A program made the position numbers and the translations under genes. 64,000 nucleotides of DNA from Mycobacterium sp. IS-1742 (lineage in GTDB: Bacteria; Actinomycetota; Actinomycetes; Mycobacteriales; Mycobacteriaceae), in assembly GCF_001500125.1 (NCBI RefSeq), contig NZ_LQIV01000044.1, positions 155,442 to 219,441 of the forward strand, in the 5' to 3' direction. The stretch's first letter is position 1. The number at the start of each line of letters is the position of its first letter. The notes beneath the pieces were generated by a model. It worked only from the letters and a program-made list of their open reading frames with translations. It made no database searches and was not told the origin of the DNA. This document shows positions 44,170-53,918 of this stretch, piece by piece.

Positions 44170-46155
44170 ATGGCTGAGCGGCACGGGCGCTCCTCCCGGT
44201 ACTCCCGCTACACCGGCGGGCCGGATCCGCTGGCCCCGCCGGTCGACCTGCGTGAGGCGCTCGAGCAGATCGGCGAGGACGTGATGGAGGGCAGCTCACC
44301 CCGGCGCGCCCTGTCCGAGCTGCTGCGCCGCGGCACCAAGAACATGCGCGGCGCCGACCGGCTGGCCGCCGAAGCCAACCGGCGGCGTCGGGAGCTGCTG
44401 CAGCGCAACAACCTCGACGGCACCCTGCAGGAGATCAAGAAGCTGCTCGACGAGGCCGTGCTCGCCGAACGCAAGGAGCTCGCCCGCGCCCTCGACGACG
44501 ACGCGCGGTTCTCCGAGATGCAGATCGAGTCGCTGTCCCCGTCGCCCGCCAAGGCCGTCCAGGAGCTGTCCGACTACCAGTGGCGCAGCCCCGAAGCGCG
44601 CGAGAAGTACGACCAGATCAAGGATCTGCTCGGCCGCGAGATGCTCGACCAGCGCTTCGCGGGCATGAAGGAGGCGTTGGAGAACGCCACCGACGAGGAC
44701 CGCCAGCGCGTCAACGACATGCTCGACGACCTCAACGATCTGCTGGACAAACACGCCAAGGGCCAGGACTCCCCCGAAGACTTTCAGGACTTCATGGCCA
44801 AGCACGGGGAGTTCTTCCCGGAGAACCCGCGCAACGTCGAGGAACTGCTCGACTCGCTGGCCAAACGCGCCGCGGCCGCACAGCGCTTCCGCAACAGCCT
44901 CTCACCCGACCAGCGCGCCGAACTGGACGCGCTGGCGCAGCAGGCATTCGGGTCGCCGTCGCTGATGAACGCGCTCAACCGGCTCGACTCGCACCTGCAG
45001 GCCGCCCGTCCGGGCGAGGACTGGACGGGGTCGTCGGAGTTCTCCGGCGACAACCCGCTGGGGATGGGGGAGGGGGCGCAGGCGCTGGCCGACATCGGTG
45101 AGCTCGAACAGCTCGCCGAGCAGCTGTCGCAGAGCTACGCGGGCGCCTCGATGGACGATGTCGACCTCGACGCGCTGGCACGCCAGCTCGGCGACCAGGC
45201 CGCCGTCGACGCGCGGACGCTGGCCGAACTCGAACGCGCCCTGATGAACCAGGGGTTCCTCGACCGCGGATCCGACGGCAAGTGGCGGCTCTCGCCGAAG
45301 GCGATGCGCCAGCTCGGCCAGGCCGCACTGCGCGACGTGGCCCAACAGCTCTCCGGCAGGCACGGGGAGCGCGACACCCGGCGGGCCGGGGCCGCGGGCG
45401 AGTTGACGGGAGCGACGCGTGCCTGGCAGTTCGGGGACACCGAGCCGTGGAACGTCACCCGCACGCTGACGAATGCCGTACTGCGCCAGGCCGGTACGGG
45501 TGAGCGCGAGATTCCGTTGAGCATCACCGTCGAGGACGTCGAGATCTCCGAGACCGAGACCAGGACGCAGGCCGCGGTGGCGCTGCTGGTGGACACCTCG
45601 TTCTCGATGGTGATGGAGAACCGGTGGCTGCCGATGAAGCGGACCGCGCTGGCGCTCAACCACCTGGTGAGCACCCGGTTCCGCTCCGACGCGCTGCAGA
45701 TCGTCGCGTTCGGACGGTACGCGCGGACTGTCAGCGCCGCCGAGTTGACCGGTCTGGAGGGCGTCTACGAACAGGGCACCAACCTGCACCACGCGCTGGC
45801 CCTGGCCACCCGGCACCTGCGCCGGCATCCGAACGCCCAGCCGGTGGTGCTGGTGGTGACCGACGGGGAGCCGACCGCCCACCTCGAGGACTTCGGAGCG
45901 GGCGGCAACGGCGCCCAGGTGTTCTTCGACTACCCGCCGCACCCCCGGACCATCGCCCACACCGTGCGCGGTTTCGACGAAGTCGCCCGCCTCGGCGCCC
46001 AGGTCACGATTTTCCGGTTGGGCAGCGACCCCGGCCTGGCCCGCTTCATCGACCAGGTGGCCCGCCGGGTCCAGGGCCGGGTGGTGGAGCCCGACCTCGA
46101 CGGACTCGGTGCCGCCGTGGTCGGCGACTACCTCACCTCACGCCGGAGGCGGTGA
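44170..46155 (+). CDS. VWA domain protein, partner of the MoxR-like ATPase (Rv0959-like)
   Basis: 661 residues from ATG 44170 (GAGGAG Shine-Dalgarno). The N-terminal ~450 residues are charged and helical. The C-terminal ~180 residues form a VWA domain with the MIDAS motif DTSFS in ALLVDTSFSMVMENRW and VVTDGEPTAHLEDFG. MIDAS-intact VWA proteins bind metal and protein ligands and cooperate with AAA+ ATPases as in the BchI/BchD system. It is likely cotranscribed with the upstream ATPase. Confidence 0.88.
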   Translation: MAERHGRSSRYSRYTGGPDPLAPPVDLREALEQIGEDVMEGSSPRRALSELLRRGTKNMRGADRLAAEANRRRRELLQRNNLDGTLQEIKKLLDEAVLAERKELARALDDDARFSEMQIESLSPSPAKAVQELSDYQWRSPEAREKYDQIKDLLGREMLDQRFAGMKEALENATDEDRQRVNDMLDDLNDLLDKHAKGQDSPEDFQDFMAKHGEFFPENPRNVEELLDSLAKRAAAAQRFRNSLSPDQRAELDALAQQAFGSPSLMNALNRLDSHLQAARPGEDWTGSSEFSGDNPLGMGEGAQALADIGELEQLAEQLSQSYAGASMDDVDLDALARQLGDQAAVDARTLAELERALMNQGFLDRGSDGKWRLSPKAMRQLGQAALRDVAQQLSGRHGERDTRRAGAAGELTGATRAWQFGDTEPWNVTRTLTNAVLRQAGTGEREIPLSITVEDVEISETETRTQAAVALLVDTSFSMVMENRWLPMKRTALALNHLVSTRFRSDALQIVAFGRYARTVSAAELTGLEGVYEQGTNLHHALALATRHLRRHPNAQPVVLVVTDGEPTAHLEDFGAGGNGAQVFFDYPPHPRTIAHTVRGFDEVARLGAQVTIFRLGSDPGLARFIDQVARRVQGRVVEPDLDGLGAAVVGDYLTSRRRR

Positions 46156-46183
46156 CTCCTACGCACTTCCGGACGTTGTGCGC

Positions 46184-46189
46184 TATTGT
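46184..46189 (+). promoter_or_regulatory. Possible -10 element of the first PE-PPE-like gene
   Basis: TATTGT in the context GCGCTATTGTTTGCT. The paralogous region at 47694-47708 reads GCGCTACCGTTTGCT, giving TACCGT at the same place. Both fit TAnnnT, and the flanks are conserved between the duplicates, which supports function. No clear -35 is seen here. Confidence 0.35.
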
Positions 46190-46260
46190 TTGCTGACTTC
46201 GCAGCGTCCGGTCGGGTGGGGAAGGCCCGTGGCGGACTGTCACAGGCCTGAGGGGAATCG

Positions 46261-47598
46261 ATGGCGAACCACCGCGCCCAACCGTGTCGACGGAGCGCCG
46301 AGCGCACCCCGCCGGGACGCCTTCGTCGGGCGGCGCTACCCGCTGCGCTCAGCGGTGTGATCGTCGCCAGCGTCGCCACCGCGGGCGGCGTCGCGGTCGT
46401 GAGCCCGGAGACCGTCGCCTCGTCGATGTACGAGCTGTCGGCCCTGATCACCGAGGGCAGTTCGACCAACCCGACCGGCGCCGGTATCGAGGACTTCTAC
46501 GGCGGCACGTTCGCCGAGGGACGTGACCGGATCACGGTCAACTTCTTCACCGGACCGTTCGGCGTGTACGACGCGCTCCGCGCGCGCCCCGACGAGCACA
46601 ACGTCGTCATGTCCTCCGGCTGGGGGGCGGCCAACGTGAGCCTGCTGCTCACCTATCTCGACGCGACCGGCGGCGTCGACGGCGTCGCCACCAACGCCGT
46701 CTACGTCCTCGACAACAGCGTGGCACGGCCCAACGGCGGCTTCGGCACCCGTTACCCGGTGTTCGCGGTCATCGGCGTGAACCCGCTGCCGACACCCACA
46801 TCGCCGGGCGCGCCGGTGATCGACATCGGCTACGAGTACGACATCAACGGCAACACCCCGGCCTATGTGCTCAACCCGTTCGCGATGGCGAACTCATTGG
46901 CGACCTACTTCGACAACCGGCTGAACCAGAACGACGTCGACCTGCCGGTCACCGCGGACGGCGATCTCGACCTCACCGACGCGGAGTGCGACAGCATCTG
47001 CCGGGCGTCGATCGAGGGTGGTGAGGACACCACGGTGGTGCTCGAGTCCGGTGAGACCGTCGTCGTCAAACAGGTCGGCCAGACCACCTACATCAGCTAC
47101 CGCCGCGACGGGCTGCCGTTGCTCCAGCCGTTGCGCACCTACGGCGGGGAGGCAGGCAACCGGTTCGCCGACGCGATCGAGGATCCGCTGACCGACCTCG
47201 TCAACTTCGGCTACCCGGGCAACGATCCGCTGGCCGATCCGGACGTCTACCGGCCGGCCGCGCTGCTGCCCACACCGCGGGAGACCGCGACGTTCCTGCG
47301 CAACCTCGCCGATCCGGACAACAACCGCAGGCGGACCGTCACGACGACCGTCACGCCGGAGACGACGGCCGACGACCTGTCCGCCGCAGTGGAAGAGGTC
47401 GATGCGGACACCGACGCCGCGCACTCCACCGCACCGCGGCCCCGGCGGTCGAACCCTGTCGGCACCGTCATCCGGAACACGATCAAGCAGTGGACGAAGC
47501 CGGCGCCGAAGAAGACGAGCACGCGGGACACCGGCGCGGTGGACGAGTCTGCCGAATCGTCCGAGCCGGCCGCGGACACCGACGACGCGACGGAGTAG
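46261..47598 (+). CDS. Secreted PE-PPE-domain-like protein, copy 1
   Basis: 445 residues. A basic N-terminus and hydrophobic stretch (ALPAALSGVIVASVATAGGVAVV) form a signal peptide or anchor. The body resembles the PE-PPE (PF08237) alpha/beta-hydrolase-like domain without any PE or PPE leader. At the nucleophile elbow, where family members have GYSQGA, it reads SSGWGA, so the catalytic Ser is replaced by Gly. The C-terminal ~90 residues are charged and probably disordered. It forms a tandem pair with the next gene, including the upstream regulatory DNA. Function unknown. Confidence 0.72.
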   Translation: MANHRAQPCRRSAERTPPGRLRRAALPAALSGVIVASVATAGGVAVVSPETVASSMYELSALITEGSSTNPTGAGIEDFYGGTFAEGRDRITVNFFTGPFGVYDALRARPDEHNVVMSSGWGAANVSLLLTYLDATGGVDGVATNAVYVLDNSVARPNGGFGTRYPVFAVIGVNPLPTPTSPGAPVIDIGYEYDINGNTPAYVLNPFAMANSLATYFDNRLNQNDVDLPVTADGDLDLTDAECDSICRASIEGGEDTTVVLESGETVVVKQVGQTTYISYRRDGLPLLQPLRTYGGEAGNRFADAIEDPLTDLVNFGYPGNDPLADPDVYRPAALLPTPRETATFLRNLADPDNNRRRTVTTTVTPETTADDLSAAVEEVDADTDAAHSTAPRPRRSNPVGTVIRNTIKQWTKPAPKKTSTRDTGAVDESAESSEPAADTDDATE

Positions 47599-47676
47599 CG
47601 GTTCTCGGGTCCGTCGCGCGGACGGCAATTTATTTGACTACGCGCACATCGCATTTTCGGTTCGCGTTCACCTCTG

Positions 47677-47704
47677 TTGATCATCGCCTCAGCTGCGCTA
47701 CCGT
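47677..47704 (+). promoter_or_regulatory. Possible promoter of the second PE-PPE-like gene
   Basis: TTGATC (47677-47682), a 16-base spacer and TACCGT (47699-47704) make a plausible sigma-A promoter about 75 bases before the ATG. The -10 and the following 20 bases are shared with the upstream region of copy 1. Confidence 0.4.
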
Positions 47705-47777
47705 TTGCTCAATTCACGCCGTCCGGTGAGGAAGTGGGAGGCCCACGGGACGGATCGCAGCTTCTTGAGGGGATTCG

Positions 47778-49142
47778 ATGGCGAAGCATCGCACTGTGCG
47801 CACATCCGGACGTCGGTCATCGGTCGGGCGGCTCATGGCCCCCGGTGGTCTCGCCGCCGCCGCGGTCGGCGCCACCGGCCTGTCGTCGGCGTTGATGACC
47901 GGGGCGACGACGGCTGTCGCGCCGTCGGTCGATCTGATCGCGCTGATCACGCCCGCCAACTCGACGTCGCAGATCTTCGCGGGCACCACGTACTACGGCA
48001 ATGACTACGCCGACGACGGCTACGGCGAACAGCAGATCGTCCCGTTCTTCCTCGGGCCGCAGGGCATCGCGGACGCGATCAGGGCCGCCGACGACGACCC
48101 GCGAGGCACCGTCGTGCTGTCGTCGGGCTGGGGCGCCGGCCAGACGGGCACCGCGCTGGGGATGCTCTCTGAAGAGGACCGGGACAACATCGACCTGGTC
48201 ATCCTCGACAACAACACCAACCGCGCGGGCGGTGGCTTCTGGACCACGTACTCGCCGTTCGCGCCGCTGCTGCTGACCTCGGCCGCACCCACGCCGACCG
48301 ACACGGGTGTTCCCGTGCTGGATGTCGCGTACGAGTACAACATCAACTCGAGCGCCCCGGTCGATCCGCTCAACCCGTTCGCCCTCGGCAACAGCCTGGT
48401 CGCCTACCTCTACGGCTACGGAGCGCAGCAGACCGCGGAAGTTCCGGACGCGATCATGACGGAAGCGAAGACTCCGGACGGCCCCCACTACCACTACGTC
48501 CTGAATTCCGACGGCGAGATCGTGAGCCAGACGCCGGTGGACGGCACCACCACCTACGTGACCTTCGAATCCGACGGTCTGCCCCTGGTGCGTCCGCTGC
48601 GCCTGCTGCCCGGTGGCGACATCGTGGCCGATGCGCTGGAGCCCACCCTGACCGAACTGGTCAACGCCGGCTACGCCGACGGCCTGGGTATGGAGGACAA
48701 CCCGGCGATTCCGGTCGACCCCACCGTGGTCCGACCGATGCAACCCGGTTCATCGCTGCTGAACCTGGGCGGCGTTCCGGATTCGATCGACGAGGGCCTG
48801 AGCGACGGTGCGGAGACGGCGCGGGAGGACTTCTCCCAGCCGACGAACTTCGTGACCAAACCCGTCGACGAAGCGGCCAACCTGCCGGTGCTGTCGACGC
48901 TCGTCGAGCAGCCGACGACGGAGCGTTCGACGACTGAACTCACCGACAAGGACGCCGAGGAAGTCCTGCCCGAGGACGACGAGGGCAACGACGACGGTTC
49001 CTCCTCGGGATCCGAGACGCCCGCGAAGAAGCTCGGCCAGCGATTCACCGACCGGTTGAACGACGTGGTCAAGAAGGTGACCGGCGGCGCGTCGACCGCG
49101 GCGAAGACCGACGACGCGGCCAACGGCGACGAGACGGATTAG
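47778..49142 (+). CDS. Secreted PE-PPE-domain-like protein, copy 2
   Basis: 454 residues, a tandem paralogue of the preceding gene; both start MANH/MAKH and share the leader layout LMAPGGLAAAAVGATGLSSALM. It has the same body motifs: VVLSSGWGAGQ at the nucleophile elbow (again no Ser), VAYEYNINSSAPVDPLNPFALGNSL, FESDGLPLVRPLRLLPGG. A ~130-residue acidic, Ser/Thr/Glu-rich tail follows. Its stop overlaps the DUF1707 stop by four bases. Probably exported; no enzymatic activity is predicted from the motif. Confidence 0.72.
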   Translation: MAKHRTVRTSGRRSSVGRLMAPGGLAAAAVGATGLSSALMTGATTAVAPSVDLIALITPANSTSQIFAGTTYYGNDYADDGYGEQQIVPFFLGPQGIADAIRAADDDPRGTVVLSSGWGAGQTGTALGMLSEEDRDNIDLVILDNNTNRAGGGFWTTYSPFAPLLLTSAAPTPTDTGVPVLDVAYEYNINSSAPVDPLNPFALGNSLVAYLYGYGAQQTAEVPDAIMTEAKTPDGPHYHYVLNSDGEIVSQTPVDGTTTYVTFESDGLPLVRPLRLLPGGDIVADALEPTLTELVNAGYADGLGMEDNPAIPVDPTVVRPMQPGSSLLNLGGVPDSIDEGLSDGAETAREDFSQPTNFVTKPVDEAANLPVLSTLVEQPTTERSTTELTDKDAEEVLPEDDEGNDDGSSSGSETPAKKLGQRFTDRLNDVVKKVTGGASTAAKTDDAANGDETD

Positions 49143-49732
49143 CCGGCGGCGGCCTGCTTGCGCTTCTTGCGCTTGACCGCGACGCTGCCCCACAGCGCGA
49201 ATCCACCGATCCGCACGCACGGCGCCCCTGGGGTGCCGTCGCCGGAGACGCTGTGGTCGAACGAGCCCATGACCGCGACGCCGCGCAGGTCGACGTTGAC
49301 CTCCGGCGGCACCAGGATCGTCTGCCCCCCGAACACCGAGTACGCCCGGATGTCCACCTCGGGGGCGGTGAAGTCCGCATAGCGCAGGTCGACGACACCG
49401 CCGCCGAAGAACGCCAGGGTGGTGAGCCGACACGGGACGTTCCACCGGCCGCGTCGTTCGAACCCGCTCATGATCGCCAGCAACACTGTCGACGGCGCAG
49501 GACGGCACGGGCCGGTACCGCGCGGTGTGGTCATCGCACCCGGCAGGTCCGCGCTCAACGACGCGAGCTCGTCGTAGGTCTGGGCGGCGTACGCCTTGGT
49601 CAGGCGGCTCTCGTACTCGGACATCTGGAGGCGTCCCTGCGCCGCGGCATCAGTGAGCAACTGCGCGACCTGAATTCGATCGGTGTCGGCAGCGCGCTTC
49701 GACCCGTTCCGCGGCGTTGCAGGTGTGCTCAT
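49139..49732 (-). CDS. DUF1707 domain membrane-associated protein
   Basis: 197 residues. The N-terminal ~50 residues carry the DUF1707 pattern (RIQVAQLLTDAAAQGRLQMSEYESRLTKAYAAQTYDELASLSADLP), known from mycobacterial SHOCT-like proteins. A C-terminal beta-rich region follows (FGGGVVDLRYADFTAPEVDIRAYSVFGGQTILVPPEVNVDLRGVAVMGSF) that resembles the cell-wall-active antibiotics response/LiaF-like fold. ATG 49732 fits the domain start. Position corresponds to the DUF1707 gene near Rv0966c. Possible envelope-stress function (inference). Confidence 0.8.
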   Translation of the reverse strand: MSTPATPRNGSKRAADTDRIQVAQLLTDAAAQGRLQMSEYESRLTKAYAAQTYDELASLSADLPGAMTTPRGTGPCRPAPSTVLLAIMSGFERRGRWNVPCRLTTLAFFGGGVVDLRYADFTAPEVDIRAYSVFGGQTILVPPEVNVDLRGVAVMGSFDHSVSGDGTPGAPCVRIGGFALWGSVAVKRKKRKQAAAG

Positions 49733-49985
49733 CAGAGACGAGCCTACGACGAACGCTGGCACATGCAACAGTGTTGGCTAAACTGTGCCCTCACTCGTGA
49801 CGGCGAACCATCTAGGCCGTCGAAGTTGCTGCCGCCTCGCGGTGGTCCCGCCGCAAAGCCATCCTCGTACGCTGGGCTTATCGGCGTCATTCGAGGCCCG
49901 ATGTGTAACGCGCCTCGACGCTTCCGGATCGCTGCGATTTCAACCACATTGTTCGCCGCGATCGCCGTCCACGCGCCGCGCCGCG

Positions 49986-50753
49986 TCAGATCCGCCATCG
50001 CGGCGGGCGCTTCTCGAGGAAGGCCAGCATCCCTTCGCGGGCCTCCTCGGAGACGAACAGCGCGGCGGACTGCTCGACCAACGCCGCCGCGTCACGGTCG
50101 AACGCCCGCAGCAGCGCGGCCGTCGTCAGCGCCTTGGACGCCGCCAGGCCCTGGGGTGATCCCCGGCCGATCTGTGCGGCCAACTCCGTGACCGTGGACT
50201 CGACGTCGTCGGTCGCCACGGTCGCCAGCCCGATGCGCTCGGCCTCCTGCGCGCCGAACGTCTCGCCGGTCACGAAGTACCGGCCCGCGGACCGCGGCGT
50301 CATCTTCGGCAGCAGGGTCATCGAGATGATCGACGGCGCGACGCCGATGCGGGCCTCGGTGAGCGCGAACGTGCTGGCCGGTCCGGCCACCACGATGTCG
50401 CAGGCGCCGACGAGGCCGAGACCGCCGGCCCGCACGTGCCCGTCGATCGCGGCGATCACCGGTACCGGCGACTCGAGGATCGCCCGCAGTGTCCCCGTCA
50501 GTTCCCGGGCCCGGTCGACCGCGACGTCACCCGGTTCCCGTCCGGCGGCTTCGCGCAGATCGGCGCCCGCGCAGAACGTGCCGCCGGTGTGGCCGAGCAC
50601 GACGGTCCGCACGCCGGCGTCGGCGGCGGCCCGGCGCAGCCCGTCGTGCAACTGCTCGACCAGGACCGTCGACAGGGCGTTGCGGTTCTGCGGCGAGTCC
50701 AGCGTCAGCCGGGCCACGCCGCCGTCGACGGCGTAACGCACCAGATCGGACAT
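49986..50753 (-). CDS. Enoyl-CoA hydratase/isomerase family protein (EchA7-like)
   Basis: 255 residues of the crotonase fold. It has LDSPQNRNALS, the oxyanion-hole AGADLREAAG, and DGHVRAGGLGLVGACDIVVA. The catalytic Glu positions near GGLGLVGACD are not obviously conserved, so hydratase versus other activity is open. It is the last gene of a six-gene minus-strand acyl-CoA operon, starting 13 bases after the acyl-CoA dehydrogenase stop, and corresponds to Rv0971c (echA7) by position. If the operon degrades an acyclic terpene it would match the AtuE hydratase role. Confidence 0.87.
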   Translation of the reverse strand: MSDLVRYAVDGGVARLTLDSPQNRNALSTVLVEQLHDGLRRAAADAGVRTVVLGHTGGTFCAGADLREAAGREPGDVAVDRARELTGTLRAILESPVPVIAAIDGHVRAGGLGLVGACDIVVAGPASTFALTEARIGVAPSIISMTLLPKMTPRSAGRYFVTGETFGAQEAERIGLATVATDDVESTVTELAAQIGRGSPQGLAASKALTTAALLRAFDRDAAALVEQSAALFVSEEAREGMLAFLEKRPPRWRI

Positions 50754-50766
50754 CAGCGGGCCGCCA

Positions 50767-51936
50767 TCAGTACGAGCGGGGCAGGCCGAGCGACGTCTGC
50801 GCGACGAAGTTGAGGATCATCTCGCGGCTGACCGGGGCGATGCGGGCGAGCCGTGATGCGGTCACCGCCGCCGCCACGCCGTACTCCTTGGTCAGCCCGT
50901 TGCCGCCCATCGACTGCACGGCCTGGTCGACGGCGCGCACCGACGCTTCGCCCGCCGCGTACTTCGCCATGTTGGCGGCCTCCGCGGCGCCGGCGTCGTC
51001 GCCGCCGTCGTAGAGCGCCGCGGCCTTCTGCATCATCAGTTTGGCCAGTTCGATCTCGATGTGGTTCTGCGCGAGCGGGTGCGACAGACCCTGGTGAGCG
51101 CCGATCGGCGTCTTCCACACCTGCCGGGTCTTGACGTAGTCGACCGCGCGGTTGATCGCGAAGCGGCCCATGCCCACCGCGCTCGCCGCGCCCATGATGC
51201 GCTCGGGGTTCAGGCCCGCGAACAACTGCGCGATCGCCGCGTCCTCCGACCCGACCAGCGCGTCGGCGGGCAGGCGGACGTCGTCGAGGAACAGCTGGAA
51301 CTGGTTCTCGGGGCTGATCAGTTCCATCTCGATCTTGGTCCAGTTCAGGCCCGGGGTATCGGTCGGCACGACGAACAGCGCGGGTCGAAGAGATTCGGAC
51401 TTGTGGGCTCCTTCAGTGAAGGCGCGTCCCACGACCAGCACCGCCTGCGCCTGGTCGACGCCGGAGATGTAGACCTTCTGGCCGTTGAGGATCCAGTCGC
51501 CGCCGTCGCGGCGCGCGGTGGTGGTGATCCTGTGCGAGTTCGACCCGGCGTCGGGTTCGGTGATCGCGAACGCCATCGTGATCGAGCCGTCGGCGATGCC
51601 GGGCAGCCAGCGCCGCTTCTGCTCGTCGGTGCCGAACTTGCTGATGATCGTGCCGTTGATGGCGGGGGAGACCACCATCATCAGCAGCGCCGATCCGGCC
51701 GCTGACATCTCCTCCATCACCAGCGACAGCTCGTACATGCCTGCGCCGCCCCCGCCGTACTCCTCGGGCAGATTCACCCCGATGAAGCCGAGCTTGCCCG
51801 CCTCGGCCCACAGTTCATCGGTGTGCTCGCCCGCGCGGGCTTTCTCGAGGTAGTAGTCCTGGCCGTAGTTGGCGGCCATCGCGGCCACCGCCTGGCGCAG
51901 GGCCTGCTGCTCGTCGGTCTCGACGAAGCCGGTCAT
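50767..51936 (-). CDS. Acyl-CoA dehydrogenase (FadE12-like)
   Basis: 389 residues. Family motifs: LPEEYGGGGAGMYE, MAFAITEPDAGSNSHRITTTA (FAD and substrate loop), WILNGQKVYISG, and the C-terminal QSMGGNGLTKEYGV. It oxidises an acyl-CoA to the 2-enoyl-CoA with FAD. It is coupled to accA2 (ATGA overlap, 51933-51936) and corresponds to Rv0972c by position. The operon also contains a second dehydrogenase, so two different acyl chains may be handled. Confidence 0.9.
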   Translation of the reverse strand: MTGFVETDEQQALRQAVAAMAANYGQDYYLEKARAGEHTDELWAEAGKLGFIGVNLPEEYGGGGAGMYELSLVMEEMSAAGSALLMMVVSPAINGTIISKFGTDEQKRRWLPGIADGSITMAFAITEPDAGSNSHRITTTARRDGGDWILNGQKVYISGVDQAQAVLVVGRAFTEGAHKSESLRPALFVVPTDTPGLNWTKIEMELISPENQFQLFLDDVRLPADALVGSEDAAIAQLFAGLNPERIMGAASAVGMGRFAINRAVDYVKTRQVWKTPIGAHQGLSHPLAQNHIEIELAKLMMQKAAALYDGGDDAGAAEAANMAKYAAGEASVRAVDQAVQSMGGNGLTKEYGVAAAVTASRLARIAPVSREMILNFVAQTSLGLPRSY

Positions 51937-53900
51937 GGGGTTTCTCCTTCGGTCTGCACGCGGGCGAGGACGGCACCGACCTCGACCTGCTGGCCTGGTG
52001 TGACGGTCAGTTCGGCGAGCGCACCGTCGCCGGGGGCGGTCAGCGTGTGCTCCATCTTCATGGCCTCGAGCCACACGAGTGGTTGGCCCGCGGTGACGGT
52101 GTCCCCGACGGCCGCACCGACCCGCACCACCGCGCCGGGCATCGGCGCGATCAGCGAGCCGTGCGCGACGGCGGACTCGGGGTCGGGGAAGCGCGGCAAC
52201 GCGGCGAACTCCGCGGCGCCCAGCGCCGAGTCGACGAACACCGCGTCACCGTGGCGGGCGACGTCGAACGGGAATTCGACGCCGCCTGCGGCCAGCACCA
52301 CCCGCTGCGGGGTCGCCGACACCAGGTGCACGTCGTCGTGGCCGGCGAACTCCACACCGCTGCGGGTGAACCGGTAGCGCACCTCGTGCTCCTCGCCCGC
52401 GGTGTCGCGGTACCGCTTGGTCTGATGACCGGAGGACAGGTTGCGCCAGCCGCTCGGGACGGCGGCGAACACCGTTGCCTCACCCCGGTTCCGGGCCGCA
52501 TCGGACAGCGCCGCGGCCAGCACGGCCAGTCGGGCGGCCCGGCCGTCGGCGGTGGGCGCGGCGAGTTCGGCGAGGCCGTGGGTGTCGAAGAACGCCGTGT
52601 CGGTCGCCCCGTCGAGGAAAGCCGGATGTCGCAGCACGTTGACGAGCAGGTCGCGGTTGGTGCGGACCCCGTGCAAGCGGGTGCGCAGCAGCGAGTCGGC
52701 CAGGATCGCCGCGGCCTGCCTGCGGGTCGGCGCGTAGGAGATCACCTTGGCGAGCATCGGATCGTAGAAGATCGACACCACCGAGCCGTCGACGACGCCG
52801 GAGTCCACCCGCACGCCGGCGCGCCGCTGCGGTTCGAACCGCACCGCGGCGCCCGGCACGTCGAATCGGTGCACGGTGCCGGCCTGAGGCTGCCAGTTGC
52901 GCGACGGGTCTTCGGCATACAGGCGCACCTCGATCGAATGACCTTGTGCGACAGGCGGTTCGGGGTCGAGCCGGTGACCGTCGGCGACCAGGAGCTGCAG
53001 TTCGACGAGATCGAGTCCGGTGGTGGCCTCGGTGACGGGGTGCTCGACCTGCAGCCGGGTGTTCATCTCGAGGAAGTAGAAGTCGCCGTCGGCGTCGGCC
53101 ATGAACTCGACAGTGCCTGCGCCGGTGTAGCCGATCACCTCGGCGGCGAGGCGGGCCGCGTCGAACAGCTTGGCCCGCATCCCCGGGGTGCGTTCGACGA
53201 GCGGCGACGGTGCCTCCTCGACGATCTTCTGATGCCTGCGCTGGATCGAGCACTCCCGCTCGCCGACCGCCCACACGGCGCCGTGCCCGTCGGCCATCAC
53301 CTGGACCTCGACGTGATGGCCCGCGGCGAGGTAGCGCTCGCAGAACACCGTGGGGTCACCGAACGCCGACTGCGCCTCGCGCTGCGCGGCCTCGACCTCA
53401 CCGGCGAGGGTGTCGAGGTCGCGCACCACTCGCATGCCACGGCCCCCGCCGCCCGCGGACGCCTTCACCAGCACCGGCAGCTGATCGGCCGTCACGCTTG
53501 CGGGGTCGAGTTCGTCGAGTACCGGCACCCCGGCCGCGGCCATCATCTTCTTGGCCTCGATCTTGCTCCCCATCGCCGCGACCGCGGCGACCGGCGGGCC
53601 GATCCACGTCAACCCGGCGTCCTGCACGGCAGCGGCGAATTCGGCGTTCTCCGAGAGGAATCCGTAACCCGGATGGACGGCGTCCGCCCCGGCGGCGCGC
53701 GCGGCCGCGATCAGCTGGGCGCTGTCGAGATAACCGGTGTTGCCCTCCAGCCGCACCCGCGCGTCCGCCTCGGCGACGTGCGGCGCGCCGGCGTCGGGAT
53801 CGGTGTACACGGCGACGGTGCCGACACCGAGGCGGCGGCAGGTGGCGAACACGCGGCGGGCGATCTCCCCGCGATTGGCGACGAGCACTCGGGTGATCAT
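51933..53900 (-). CDS. Acyl-CoA carboxylase alpha subunit (biotin carboxylase + BCCP)
   Basis: 655 residues. The N-terminal biotin carboxylase has ITRVLVANRGEIARR, KASAGGGGRGMRVVRD, and FLEMNTRLQVEHPVTEATTGLDLVELQL. The C-terminal biotin carrier has EAMKMEH with biotinyl Lys615. It corresponds to Rv0973c (accA2). With the AccD2-like beta subunit it carboxylates an acyl-CoA. The substrate could be 3-methylcrotonyl-CoA or geranyl-CoA, given the operon. It overlaps the downstream dehydrogenase by four bases. Confidence 0.93.
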   Translation of the reverse strand: MITRVLVANRGEIARRVFATCRRLGVGTVAVYTDPDAGAPHVAEADARVRLEGNTGYLDSAQLIAAARAAGADAVHPGYGFLSENAEFAAAVQDAGLTWIGPPVAAVAAMGSKIEAKKMMAAAGVPVLDELDPASVTADQLPVLVKASAGGGGRGMRVVRDLDTLAGEVEAAQREAQSAFGDPTVFCERYLAAGHHVEVQVMADGHGAVWAVGERECSIQRRHQKIVEEAPSPLVERTPGMRAKLFDAARLAAEVIGYTGAGTVEFMADADGDFYFLEMNTRLQVEHPVTEATTGLDLVELQLLVADGHRLDPEPPVAQGHSIEVRLYAEDPSRNWQPQAGTVHRFDVPGAAVRFEPQRRAGVRVDSGVVDGSVVSIFYDPMLAKVISYAPTRRQAAAILADSLLRTRLHGVRTNRDLLVNVLRHPAFLDGATDTAFFDTHGLAELAAPTADGRAARLAVLAAALSDAARNRGEATVFAAVPSGWRNLSSGHQTKRYRDTAGEEHEVRYRFTRSGVEFAGHDDVHLVSATPQRVVLAAGGVEFPFDVARHGDAVFVDSALGAAEFAALPRFPDPESAVAHGSLIAPMPGAVVRVGAAVGDTVTAGQPLVWLEAMKMEHTLTAPGDGALAELTVTPGQQVEVGAVLARVQTEGETP

Positions 53901-53918
53901 GACTGCCTTTCCGCCTGC

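Noticed and set aside
49744..49998. 84-residue minus-strand ORF between echA7 and the DUF1707 gene
   Set aside because: It has no clear Shine-Dalgarno, no recognised domain and lies where the DUF1707 promoter should be. Not called; conservation would change this.
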